DNA of 64,000 nt from Euphorbia lathyris (Eukaryota; Streptophyta; Magnoliopsida; Malpighiales; Euphorbiaceae). The stretch spans positions 18,204,501-18,268,500 of the forward strand of contig NC_088916.1 in NCBI RefSeq assembly GCF_963576675.1, read 5' to 3'. The position numbers and the translations under genes are program-made. Position 1 is the first letter of the stretch; each line of letters begins with the position of its first letter. Shown piece by piece: positions 43,972 through 54,741 of this stretch. The notes below the pieces were generated by a model that did no database searches, had not been told where the DNA came from, and saw only the letters and a program-made list of their open reading frames with translations.

Positions 43972-44310
43972 AATTTCAGCCGTTTGTGTGGATGATTCTT
44001 CGGGACAAGCTTCCTGAAATGCTCAAGCCTTTTCTCTCTCATCAAAGTGTAAATAATTCCTTGAAATACATAAGACCTAAAATTCCTTAGCTCCTCCTTC
44101 ATCAATTCTTCACAAACCTTCAAAGCATCGAAATATTTCTCCTCCATCAGACTCCTTCTCTTCCTTACATTTATCCATTGCTGATTCTATTCTTTTCATC
44201 ACATCATTCAATGCATATCCTAATTCAGAACCCGTCATTCCATATGATAGCCTTCAACACCAAAAGGATATTTCTGGAAAAAAGCATCACTCAAAAATCT
44301 TTCTAGCAGG
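43972..44310 (-). pseudogene. Chloroplast-lumen TPR family gene fragment, 3' part
   Basis: In shifted frames on the minus strand: LERFLSDAFFQKYPFGVEGY, then GYALNDVMKRIESAMDKCKE, then KYFDALKVCEELMKEE and FRSYVFQGIIYTLMREK, ending FRKLVPKNHP. The order and wording match the C-terminal TPR repeats of the plant 'chloroplast lumen common family' TPR proteins. At least two frameshifts and one small deletion (LEHF for LEE-HF) break it. The 5' neighbouring part of the gene is at 49910-50041, beyond the LINE. Confidence 0.75.
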
Positions 44311-44473
44311 TTTTTTTATTAAAGATTGGTTAGCGAGGAAGGGTAAGCGGCGGACATCCCAGCTATGCTGGCACCCCCACCATAGACCCAAAAAAGCCCC
44401 GAACCAAATTTATTAAAAGAGTAAATATATGTCATAATACAAAAAGAAAAAAGAATAAAATGAAGCAAAAGAA

Positions 44474-47400
44474 TTAGGAAAAGCGATAAACGCAACGTCC
44501 TACACGATCATGAAAAAAGACCGATCCATAAAAATCTGGGACAACATCCCACCAAGTCGAAGCTGTTGCCGTCCGTCCATAATTTGCAAGCGAATCCGCA
44601 ACATGATTTCCTTCACGAAAAATATGAGACACCACAAAAGCCAAAGAATCGACCTGATTTAAACAATTGAACCATTTTTGTCTAAGCAACCAAGGGACCG
44701 AACAAGATTTAGATTTGAACATCTGCACAACATACATTGAGTCGCTTTCAAGCCAAATTTTCCGCCAACCTTTGCTGATAGCCATGTCAATGGCGTAAAT
44801 AGCAGCAGATAGTTCAGCAAGATAAGCAAAGGAACTTTCAATCGGAAAGGCAAAAGCACCAAGGCACATGCCAGTATGCGAGCGATAAATACCTCCGCAA
44901 CCCGCAGGACCAGGAGCACCCATGACAGACGCATCAGTATTGATCTTAATCCAATCCCTCGGAGGTGGTTGCCAAAAAATCGGAGTAATATGCGGATCCT
45001 TAGTAAGACGCTTTTCAATCCCGACCTCACCTAAGATTTGAAGTTCAACTTTCGAATTCCAAACGGAGCCCCGTCCAGTGTGAGCAGATTCACGAACAGC
45101 TCCCCAAATCCGTGTCAGCGTGATGGAAGTATCAACCCTCTCATCCTCAAAAATGGACCTATTACGAGCAAGCCATAGAGCCCAAATTGTATTAACAATT
45201 GCAGTCGCCCATAAATCAGCGATTTGAGTACTGAAACGTTGAATAACAGCATGATCAACTAGATTCTTAAGAGTCGAGTCTGTGTTAATTCGTCTTCCAA
45301 ACAATGAGCTAACACCATGCCAAATAAATTTGGAAAACCGACAGGAGACAAAAAGGTGGTCCAACATTTCAGAATCTAACAAGCACAAACTGCAATGAGA
45401 AACAACTTGACAGCCGCGCAACTGAAGCAGATCATGTGTTGGCAAATACCCAAGATAAGCCCGCCATCCAATAAGCGAGTGTGCAGGAGGAACACTCTGG
45501 CACCTTAAAAAACGACTCCAAGGCTGTTGAGTAGGAGGAGATCTAAGCCAAGCGTATAAGAGCTTAACAGTTAAAACCCCACTCGTAGTAGGCTTCCAAA
45601 CACAAATATCAACATCGTCCCTACCCCGCCTAATATTCCGCAATCTATTCTCCACATCCGCAGGTAACACGGGCAGATTGTGCCAATTATTACCATCCAA
45701 ATAATCCTCCACCAAATCAAAACAACAACGCTGTTGACTAGCAGATAAGCCAACCTGTGCAGCCAATGAAGGACGCATCCAGGCCCCATTCCAAAAATTA
45801 AGTTCAGAGTGCTGACCAATCCACTAAAAACAGTGATGCTCAACTTCAGAATAAATGGATTTTATCAAGCCCCAAATAGAAGAATTCATGATATAATGTC
45901 GTGATTGTCCCGCTTTATTGAGAAAATGAGTACTAAGTAAGTTAAAGCAGAGAGACTTTTCTTGAAGAAGACCCCAAGCCATCTTTCCATTCAACGCTTT
46001 GTTTAGAATAGATAGATTCTTGATTCCAAGACCTCAATCCTTGAAGTTTTGACAACAAATTTTCCAAGGGATAGTGACAAGCTTCTTGCAATTAATGGAC
46101 CCAGACCAAATAAAATTCCTCATATGCCTAGTCATACGTGTAAGCAGCGCAGAGGGCCACTTATAAATGCTAAAAGAGTGAATAAAGCTACCAGTAATTA
46201 CAGAATTTACCAGAGTCACTCTCCCAGCCATAGACAAACAATGCCCTTTCCATTTAGCAAAGTGAGTAAGCACCCTATCCATCAAACTAGTCAGATGTCG
46301 TGTCTTTGGTAAACCAAAAAACAAAGGGACTCCAAGATAGCGAAATGGAACAGACCCTTGACGAATACCAATAATATCAGCAAGACGATTACCACGTCCA
46401 GAAGAAACAAAGGAGCCCAGAAATAATTCAGATTTGTTCCAACTAACACACTGACCCGAGATAGATCCATACAACTCAAATACACCTTTAATAACAGCTA
46501 GATTACCCGAAGAGGCCCTGCAGAAGAGAAGAATGTCATCAGCATAAAATAAATAAGTCGGAAACACCTTTGCAGAAGTATATTGCATTGGAGCAAGTCG
46601 CCCAGTATCCACGAGGTGAAGCAACCAACGACTAAGAAAGTCCTCGGCAATACCAAACAATATAGGAGACAGTGGATCGCCTTGTCGAACCCCTCTTGAA
46701 CATCTGAAATATCCACTAATGGCTCCATTGTTCAAAATTGAAATCTGAGATGCAGATAAAACATTCAGAATCCAGTCTCTGAATTGAATAGAGAAACCAA
46801 AAGCGTCCATCACGGCAAGTAAAAAATTCCAAATTAAAGTGTCAAGAGCTTCCCTGATGTCAACCTTCAAGGCTAAGTTCCCTCCAAAAAACTTTTTACG
46901 AAGCATATTAGTGCCTTCAGAAGCAAGCGAAATGCATTGGTGAATACTTCGTCCAGGAATAAATCCAAATTGATTCTGAGAAACAATGCGAGATGCAATA
47001 GAAGCGAGTCTATCAGCCAAAATTTTTGCAATTATTTTATAACTAAAGTTGCTCATTGCAATAGGCCTATACTGATCAAGAGATATCGCACCCTCCACCT
47101 TCGGGATAAGGACCATAATACTGGAGCACAGGCCAGGATGTATCATGCCACTCATAAAGAAGCTTTTGACAACAGCAAACACATCAGCACCAACAATATC
47201 CTAAAAAGACTGAAAAAAGACCCTAGAAAACCCATCAGGTCCAGGAGAACTACTGCTATCCATTGCAAAGACTGCCATACGAACTTCATTCATATCCGGA
47301 CAATGAGTAAGCAAATCATTATCCAAGTCAGAGACAAGATGTGGAACAACCTCATAAACTAGATCATAATTCTGCGGTAAGACCTCGTCATTTTTAAAAA

Positions 47401-48601
47401 GATTTGAATAAAATTCAGCAATATGTGTCCCAATTTGATTCAGATTAAAGACCAGCTCATCCTCAATTTGAAGAACCGAAATCCCAGAGGCAGCAGCTCG
47501 AATAGATGCCATACGATGGAAGAAGCTGGTATTTCGATCTCCCTCCTTAAGCAATCTAACTCTGCTCTTGTCACGCAAAAAAAACCTCCTTTCTATGCAA
47601 AATATTATCCAAGTGTGCATGAGCATTCATCTCCTCATGATGTAGTTCAAGAGTAAACCCATTCTCAGAGATTTCTGCCTGCACACGGGCCAGATCCGTC
47701 TCAGCATCAGTGAGACACATATCAATGTTACCAAAAACCACTTTATTCCAGTGACGGAGCACCGGCCGAAGTCGCCTGAGTTTATCACATAAAGCTTGCA
47801 TATGAGGTAAGCTAGGATGCAGCCCATTCCAAAAATCAGCAATCACCTCCCTAATCCCCGGATGCAGAATCCACATAGACTGAAATCTGAATCTAGAGAT
47901 AGGGCGATTCCCTTTGGAGCAGCTAAACATCAAAGGGCAATGGTCAGAGTGATGTCGCGGCAAAGCCAAACTGCAAATTGATTCCCAGAAGTCCGAGAAT
48001 AAAGCAGATAATAAAACTCTATCCAGCCGACATTCAACCCGCGCAGAGCCAGACCTACCATTAGACCAAGTAAGAAGGCCCCATGAGTAGGACCATCAAC
48101 AAAAGAACCAGAATCAATAAAATCACGAAACTCCCTACAAGGACGCAAAGCAGGAGCCTGTCCCGATTTCTCATGAGATCCAAGGACATAATTAAAATCT
48201 CCAAGAAGCACCCAATGCCCATTCAACCTATTTTGATGAGCCAAAATATCATCAAACATAGTGACACGTCTATTTGCCCAAATGCTCCCGTAAACAAAGC
48301 AGACAAAAGTATTTAAATTAGACAAACTCAGAATAACAAATTGTTCATGTCTGAAACAAATATTAGTAACCATGGAAGAATTAATATTTGCAAAAACCCA
48401 TAGAGTTGGAAGCTCCTTATTGTTTAGAGCAATTAAAGACAAACCAAGCCTTCTCCAGAAGGCCTCATTAACAGAACAGAATTCCACCATAGGCTCAGCT
48501 AAACAAAGAAAATCTGGTTTATGAAGAGAACACAAATGATGCAAGTAACCCTGAGTATCCCTATTTAGAATACCCCTACAATTCCAGTAAAGAAAGATCA
48601 T
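44474..48601 (-). pseudogene. LINE ORF2: APE endonuclease, reverse transcriptase, RNase H
   Basis: Starts at 48601 with MIFLYWNCRG (endonuclease motif I), followed by the catalytic GDFN region. The RT has PLSPILFGIAED and YADDILLF (near 46527-46545). A zf-RVT region follows (WRAYLGYLPTHD...CSLCLLDSEMLDHLF). A C-terminal RNase H has KINTDASV, AELSAAIYAI, WLESDS and EGNHVADSLA, ending at 44474. RNase H is a feature of plant L1 lineages. Breaks: frame changes near 47950 and 47600, TAG near 47200 before DIVGADVF, and further breaks at about 46034 and 45780. Confidence 0.9.
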
Positions 48602-48619
48602 TTAAAACGGACCGGAGGT

Positions 48620-49900
48620 TTACTGGCTCGTTTGTTTCGAGCTGGAAAATTCTCCATTGTTGTCATAATTTTTTTCCCTCCGCCTTACTTTCTTAGTGCT
48701 AACTGTGTTCCAGCTATTGTCATCCTCCTCTGCCATATTAGCCCAAGATTTAGTACGGGATGATGATTCAGATGCTGAATCAGCTCCCTCATATCTAGTG
48801 AGAATATTGTCCATTCCAGGTGAATCCGGCCTATCAGTTTTATCACAACTAAATTCATCCTCCTTCCTAAGTTGCGGGCTGCCAGGTAGAACAACCTCCA
48901 CCACACAACCAGTATCAGTTGGAGGCCTAAGCTCAGAAATAATCCATGAAGTGGCATGTTGAACAGGCACCTCGGTCTGAATTGCATTAGGCTTTTTCAC
49001 AAACTTCCTCTCCTGTGAAACCATTGTACGTTTTTTTTCAATAACCGGAGCCTCTAGAACCTTTTCCAATGGTTTTTTATTTTTCCTGTAGTCATAAGCC
49101 ATGTGGCCAATGTTTGAACAAACTTTACAGAAGCTTGGTAATCTCTCATACACCACATCAATCCAAATTTGTTTTCCTTCTCTCTCAATACCCATTTTAA
49201 TAGGAAGCTCATTCATCAAATCCACATCAATTAACATTCTATCATAATGACCAAACTCACCTTCAAGAGTGGTATTATCAAATCGTATAAGCCCTCCAAT
49301 ACCCTTTGAAATATCTGAAAGAATTTGAGGATCCCAATACTCCCATGGAAGAGAATATAATCTAACCCAAACCTGAGCATTTGTAGACTTCTCAGCATAG
49401 GGGTCAAAGTCCGGAACCCATGGTTGCAAATAGAAAGTACCTGGCTTAGTATTGATAATGCCCCGCGCTAGCAATTGATTCTTGATCTCCTGGGATCCCA
49501 AAACCACATGAAAAAAGCCTCTCCCGATAGATATCAGTCGCCAAGAATCCTTCAAACCCCAAACCTTTGTTAAAGTTTCCTTAAGAGAAAGAACCTTCCA
49601 TGGGGCATCTTCTTTGTTTAAGATTAACCTGCCCATCAGAGATGAGGAGCAAAGGGCCGCACGCCTATCATAGGCAGATTGAGAAATTCTAACCGACCGA
49701 AGACCGCCAATATCAGAAATCACAGCAGACGAGCAAGGAGTCGGATCCAGATTCCCAGCAAGGACCTTCGCAAATGACCTGCCCTGCACCGCCAAATTAG
49801 GCTTTCTCAAAGGATCCTGTGAAATCGAAGCAATCTGTGGTTGCGGGATACGCGATTGCGAATTATGAAAAGGGGCCTTTGGATTAAAGAGAACCTCTAT
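48620..49900 (-). CDS. LINE ORF1 (DUF4283 and CCHC knuckle, RNA-binding)
   Basis: One uninterrupted frame ending at 48620, just upstream of ORF2. It contains RSFAKVLAGNL, a DUF4283 region (RLISIGRGFFHVVLGSQEI and FYLQPWVPDFDPY), and WVRLYSLPWEYWDP typical of plant L1 ORF1. A CCHC-type knuckle follows (CKVCSNIGHMAYDYR), in which the last Cys is Tyr. The C-terminus is charged and low-complexity. The reading frame is open upstream into the TPR gene, so the native LINE start codon is not fixed. The first ATG of the open frame (50041) belongs to the host gene remnant. Confidence 0.8.
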   Translation of the reverse strand: MEVLFNPKAPFHNSQSRIPQPQIASISQDPLRKPNLAVQGRSFAKVLAGNLDPTPCSSAVISDIGGLRSVRISQSAYDRRAALCSSSLMGRLILNKEDAPWKVLSLKETLTKVWGLKDSWRLISIGRGFFHVVLGSQEIKNQLLARGIINTKPGTFYLQPWVPDFDPYAEKSTNAQVWVRLYSLPWEYWDPQILSDISKGIGGLIRFDNTTLEGEFGHYDRMLIDVDLMNELPIKMGIEREGKQIWIDVVYERLPSFCKVCSNIGHMAYDYRKNKKPLEKVLEAPVIEKKRTMVSQERKFVKKPNAIQTEVPVQHATSWIISELRPPTDTGCVVEVVLPGSPQLRKEDEFSCDKTDRPDSPGMDNILTRYEGADSASESSSRTKSWANMAEEDDNSWNTVSTKKVRRREKNYDNNGEFSSSKQTSQ

Positions 49901-49909
49901 ACCGAGGTA

Positions 49910-50041
49910 GTTATAACTGAACATTTGAGGTTTTAAATAATGGCCATCATCCTCATTCGGCTCTAGTTCGATCAAATGGTCTGCAACTTCAGTTGCTTCG
50001 ATAAGCTTCTGGGATCTGATCCAGATAAACAGATGATACAA
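49910..50041 (-). pseudogene. Chloroplast-lumen TPR family gene fragment, 5' part
   Basis: The minus strand encodes EATEVADHLIELEPNEDDG and HYLKPQMFSYN, a TPR repeat of the same family as 43972-44310. It is fused in frame to LINE ORF1 at about 49909. The upstream boundary near 50041 resembles an intron acceptor side. Only this repeat is left on the right flank. Confidence 0.7.
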
Positions 50042-50622
50042 AGGTTAGAATATTTTATATGTTAGTTTTTGTTTTTATCTGATTAACCAGTTGTTTGTTT
50101 AGTTTTGAATTCATCCTATTTATATTTATTTATTTAGTTAGTTATTTTCAACTCCTATTCACAATTGAAACTCTTATTTACTAAATAATTTTTGGGTCCT
50201 GGTATTATCTTTTTGTTGTTTAATAAAAATGAAAGACTAGCTCTTATTATTTCTAATCAAATTAAATTTTTTAAAATTGTAATTAGGATTAGCTTTTCTT
50301 TTACGGTTTCTAATTCATGTGTAAGATTAAATACTTAGTCTTTTATTTCAATTAAATATTTTAATTTTGTCTTATTTTATTTTATTTTTAACTTTATGCA
50401 TTTCCAATTTTACGGAGTCTAAAAAATTTGTTAGCAACCAAGCATAAATTTTCGTTTGTCAAATCCATGCTTGCGGGGCTAATTGTTTGCACCATAAATA
50501 ATTTTTTGGCTTTTAATTATTTTTAATATATTAATTGGCTACGTCTAAGTATATTTTTCTAAAGTGGACATCAGGGGAGACTTGAAGTAAACTTAGGGGA
50601 ACCAAGAGCCAGTTAATATTTT
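50042..50622. other. AT-rich flank between TPR fragment and copia element
   Basis: T-rich, intron-like sequence with no coding homology. The last bases ATTTT (50618-50622) are the copia target duplication. Confidence 0.6.
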
Positions 50623-51088
50623 TGTTGGAAAATTTATATATAAATGAAATTATTATAAATTCCAATAGTCATCCTTTTTCATGAACAATTGTGTTCGTTC
50701 ATGATTAGTCGTGTCAGTTCATGAACAGTCTTGTTCGTTCATGAATAGTCGTGTTCATTAGAGAACAGACATGTCTATTCAAGTTCTATATATACATGAT
50801 GGAACTGTCAGATTGATATACTTTGAAATATTATTCTCTGAAACATTTCTACTATCTGTACCTGTTGTTTTGTTTTACTCCGGTGATAGCTATTATACAC
50901 TCGGTAAGAGTTCGCTTGCGTAATCTGTTGTATCCTGGGAGACGATTGTTAATAGAGACAACATCTGTCTTAAGGAAACTGCTAATACATGCCTCCGATT
51001 TGTCTAAACTTTTTCCTTTTTAATTTATTATTTACTGTTCATGTTTCTTTCTGTGTTTATTTGTTTTTGGTTTAATCATTTTCTAACA
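50623..51088 (+). repeat. Copia 5' LTR
   Basis: TGTTGGAAAA to TTTCTAACA. It contains four or five imperfect ~24-bp direct repeats of the type GTTCATGAACAGTCNTGTTC (50683-50775), a likely enhancer. TATATATACATG near 50792 is a possible TATA box. No initiator Met primer site follows it. Confidence 0.92.
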
Positions 51089-51655
51089 TTCTTAAGACAG
51101 AAGTTTAAATGTTTCTGATTTTTCCAAAAGACAATATAATGTTTAAAGAACAATAAGATGTATGCTTCTGTTTTTCTGTAGGTTCTTTCATTTCAAAGTT
51201 TGATGGTTTTGTTTTTTTAATTAAGTTCAATAAACCAAAAACAAAACTTTTAAAAAAAAACTTGATATAACTTTGACGAATCCCAAAAGTGCTCCGACGG
51301 TCCCTGAATAGTCCAGAAATGCTCCACGGGCTTGGCTCTGGTTCGGAAATGCTCAAATAGGCCTAAAAACACCTGAAAACACGGAAAATGCCAAAAATAA
51401 CAGAAATTACTAATTCTAACTAAAAGATAACAAAACGATTATAAAATTAAAAGGAAATAAAACAAAAATGAGCTAAAATGATCCTAAAAACCCTATACAA
51501 ATGGGAGCTATCAGACCCAAACGGGCTTTAGAAACTGTTGATGATAACAGTTAGGACCCTCAACAAGAAACTGATGTTGAAATTGAAGAAGAGGCTGAGC
51601 CTAGAAGGAGTAAGAGAGCTAGGGTAGAAAAATCATTTGGTCCAGATTTTCTAAC
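51089..51655 (+). other. Copia leader/deletion scar
   Basis: Non-coding sequence between the 5' LTR and the pol remnant. From about 51505 it reads as the acidic, Arg-rich linker before RT (EEEAEPRRSKRARVEKSFGP), with one stop. The missing gag-protease-integrase block must have been removed within this interval. Confidence 0.6.
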
Positions 51656-51659
51656 CTAT

Positions 51660-53250
51660 ATGGTAGAGGCGGAGCCTCAGACCTACAAGGCAGCTATAAG
51701 CTCAACGGAAAGCCCTTCATGGAAAGAGGCTATAAGGAGTGAATTTGACTCCATCTTGCAAAACCATACATGGGAATTAGTAGACCTCCCTTCGGGAACG
51801 AAACCATTAAGCTCTAGATGGATTTTCAAACGGAAAATGAAAGCAGATGGAATAATTGATAAGTATAAGGCCAGATTGGTTATAAAAGGTTATAGACAAA
51901 AAGAAGGTTTTGACTACTTTGACACGTACTCTCCCATGTCTAGGATAACGTCTATTAGGATGATACTTTCAATCGCCTCTTTGCGGAACCTTGAAATACA
52001 TCAGATGGATGTTAAGACAGCTTTCTTGAATGGATATCTTGATGAAGAGATCTACATGGAACAACCTGAAGGTTGTGTAGCTCCAGGTCAAGAAAGAAAA
52101 GTCTGTAAATTGGTGAAGTCTTTATATGGATTAAAGCAAGCACCAAAACAATGGCATGCATAAGATGTTTGATGATGTCATGATGACAAACAGCTATCAA
52201 ATAAACGAGTGTGACAAATGTATTTATGTCAAAACTATAAATGAAGGATATATCATTTTGTGTTTGTATGTTGATGACATACTTATTGTTAGAAGTAATG
52301 ACAAGATGGTGAAGAGTACCAAGGACATGTTAAACTCACGGTTTGATATGAAAGATATGGGGCTCACAGATGTGATTTTGGGCATCCAAATCAAATGTTC
52401 ACCTAACAGTATCATCTTGACTCAGTCACACTATGGGGATAAGATTCTTAGCAAGTTTAGTAAGAATGATTCTGGTATCGCCATAACTCCAATCGACACT
52501 AGCCAACATTTATGCAAAAATAAAGGTGAAAGCATTGACCAAGTAGAATACGCAAGAGTTATAGGCAATCTAATGTATCTTATGAGTTGTACAAGGCCTG
52601 ATATTGCTTTTACTGTCAGCAGTTTAAGTAGATACACGAGTAATCCAGGAGAAATCCACTGGAAAGCCATTGTAAGAATACTTCGGTATTTAAGATATAC
52701 TCGTGATTATGGATTGCACTATACGAGAGAACCTGTTGTGTTAGAAGGATTCTCTGATGCAAGTTGGATATCTGATATAAAAGATTCCAAAGGCACGAGT
52801 GGATATGTGTTTACTCTAGCAGGAGGAGCAGTATCCTGGAAATCCTCAAGGTAAACAATTATAACAAGATCCACTATGGAGTCTGAGTTTGTAGCTTTAG
52901 ATAAAGCAGGAGAAGAAGCCGAGTGGCTATGAAACTTCTTGGAGGATGTTCCTATGTGGCCCAAACATGTGCCCACAATTTGTATACATTGTGATAATCA
53001 AGCAACGATTAAGAGAGCATAAAATGGGATATATAACGATAAACCTCGACACATGCATCGTCGATATAAGTCCGTTAGACAACTGATCTCAACAAGTGTT
53101 ATTTCCTGTTGATTTTATTGGATCAAAGGATAACACAGCGGATCCGCTAATCAAAGGGTTAAATAGAGATCAAGTTGAAAAATCATTGAAAGGAATGGGA
53201 CTAAAGCCCATGGAGAAGAGGCATTATGTGAAGGAAACCCTATCTAGTTG
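51660..53250 (+). pseudogene. Copia RT-RNase H remnant
   Basis: The first frame (51660-52163) has NHTWELVDLPSGTKPLSSRW, QMDVKTAFLNGYLDEEIYME and [15 protein letters not shown] frameshift occurs at about 52160. The second frame (to 52854) has [32 protein letters not shown] and RNase [11 protein letters not shown] with [17 protein letters not shown]. Further stops near 52852, 52930 and 53023 interrupt the RNase H C-terminus, which ends near 53250. The YVDD active site is intact. Confidence 0.9.
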
Positions 53251-53756
53251 ACTGGAGATCCCAAGATCTAGGTTCAAAGGGACAACCTAATTGCATAAAC
53301 CTTGCGCGTTCACTGTAGGGGGTTAAACCCTAGTCCATTCCTAAATGTAAATAGTGACACCAACGGAAAAAGGTTAAGCTATATGCTTTTAATGATACAT
53401 TGTGCGTCAGAAATTCTGAGCAAATAAAATCACCTATGTTAAAGTGAAGTAGGGTCGCTTCGATGGAGACTAGTGGGGCCTAGTTATCTTAAACTCTCGC
53501 AGAACCAGGCGATGTTCATGACCATAACAAACATAACCATGAGAACCTATACCGGGTTATGTTGGTATCTGTGTGGGGTATATCATCGTTTACACAAACG
53601 GCAGAATAGTTCAAAGAATCGCGTCTACTAGTCAGCCAGTAAAATAAATATACTTTCACAAGGGAAGGTTCAAGGCACATTAGCTACCTATCCTATGCAG
53701 ATATCAGCTGTAGAAAGTTATCACCACATCCTAATCGTCTCGTTTCCAATTTCATT
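53251..53756 (+). other. Copia 3' untranslated region
   Basis: Non-coding sequence between the end of RNase H and the polypurine tract. No second ORF is recognised. Confidence 0.7.
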
Positions 53757-53768
53757 TATGTGGGGGAT
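53757..53768 (+). other. Polypurine tract of the deleted copia element
   Basis: ATGTGGGGGAT directly precedes the TG of the 3' LTR. Confidence 0.85.
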
Positions 53769-54234
53769 TGTTGGAAAATTTATATATAAATGAAATTAGT
53801 ATAAATTCCAATAGTCATCCTTGTTCATGAACAGTTGTGTTCATTCATGATTAGTCGTGTCAGTTCATGAACAGTCTTGTTCGTTCATGAATAGTCGTGT
53901 TCATTAGAGAACAGACATGTCCATTCAAGTTCTATATATACATGATGGAACTGTCAGATTGATATACTTTGAAATATTATTCTCTGAAAAAATTTTGCTA
54001 TCTGTACCTGTTGTTTTGTTCTACTCCGGTGATAGCTATTATACACTCGGTAAGAGTTCGCTTGCGTAATCTGTTGTATCCTAGGAGACGATTGTCAATA
54101 GCGACAACATCTATCTTAAGGAAACTACTAATACAGTCCTCAGATTTGTCTAAACTTTTTCCTTTTTAATTTATTATTTACTCTTCATGTTTCTTTTTGT
54201 GTTTATTTGTTTTTGGTTTAATCATTTTCTAACA
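53769..54234 (+). repeat. Copia 3' LTR
   Basis: 466 bp, the same length as the 5' LTR and about 96% identical. It shares the GTTCATGAACAGT repeats (53826-53921). Confidence 0.92.
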
Positions 54235-54239
54235 ATTTT

Positions 54240-54741
54240 AACGTGTTTTTTTATGAGCCAATTGAAAAACATGAAAAATAGAAAGCGTGAAAATCAATCC
54301 ATCGTGGAAGTTAAAATGGAGCGGTTACTCCATGTGGTGGAGAACGTGGATTAGTGGAAAGAAGCTTTAAGTTACCTCCAATGTCTATAAAAGGAAGAAA
54401 TCACGATGACAACAACCCGACTCAACAATCCAAGACACCCAAGCAAAACTCTAGCAAATTATCTCTAGACTTCAGCATTTAATTTTCTTAGTCATTCCCT
54501 TAGTTTCAATTTTCAAATCCAAAGTTCATTTATCTTTTCCAGCACAATTTTATTTTAATTGTTGTTTCATCATTTTCTGTAAGGTCGGTATCGTATTGAT
54601 AATCGAATCTTTTATGAATTTTCGGTCTTTTTAATTCTTACAATCATTTGTTACGTAGAAGTTAGAAAGCGCGCTCAATTTCACTCCATAGTTCGAGAAT
54701 ACTATAATTCTCTGGCACGCCAGTAATTTCCCACGAAAGAG
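54240..54741. other. Promoter-like or LTR-like flank
   Basis: Contains TCTATAAAAGGAAG near 54387, a good plus-strand TATA box, then about 60-90 bases later a CAACAATCCAAGACACCC leader-like stretch. This could be a gypsy-type LTR fragment or a plant promoter. No downstream gene or matching LTR was found. Confidence 0.35.

Larger units (their letters stand above)
44311..49909 (-). mobile_element. L1-type LINE retrotransposon (about 5.6 kb) inserted in the TPR gene
   Basis: Two ORFs in L1 order on the minus strand. The 3' end at 44311-44317 shows a short poly(A), read as TTTTTTT on the plus strand. Both flanks are pieces of the same TPR gene in the same orientation, so the LINE split it. A clear target duplication was not found. 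The gene also seems to lack a few codons at the junction, so insertion may have removed target bases. The element is nearly full length but has frame breaks in ORF2. Confidence 0.88.
50623..54234 (+). mobile_element. Internally deleted copia element with both LTRs
   Basis: Two 466-bp TG...CA LTRs flank a 2.7-kb internal region containing only RT and RNase H. Target duplication ATTTT is at 50618-50622 and 54235-54239. The LTRs differ at about 20 positions by eye (about 4%), so it is older than the copia element at 60-9551. Gag, protease and integrase were lost by an internal deletion, so it could move only in trans. Confidence 0.93.
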
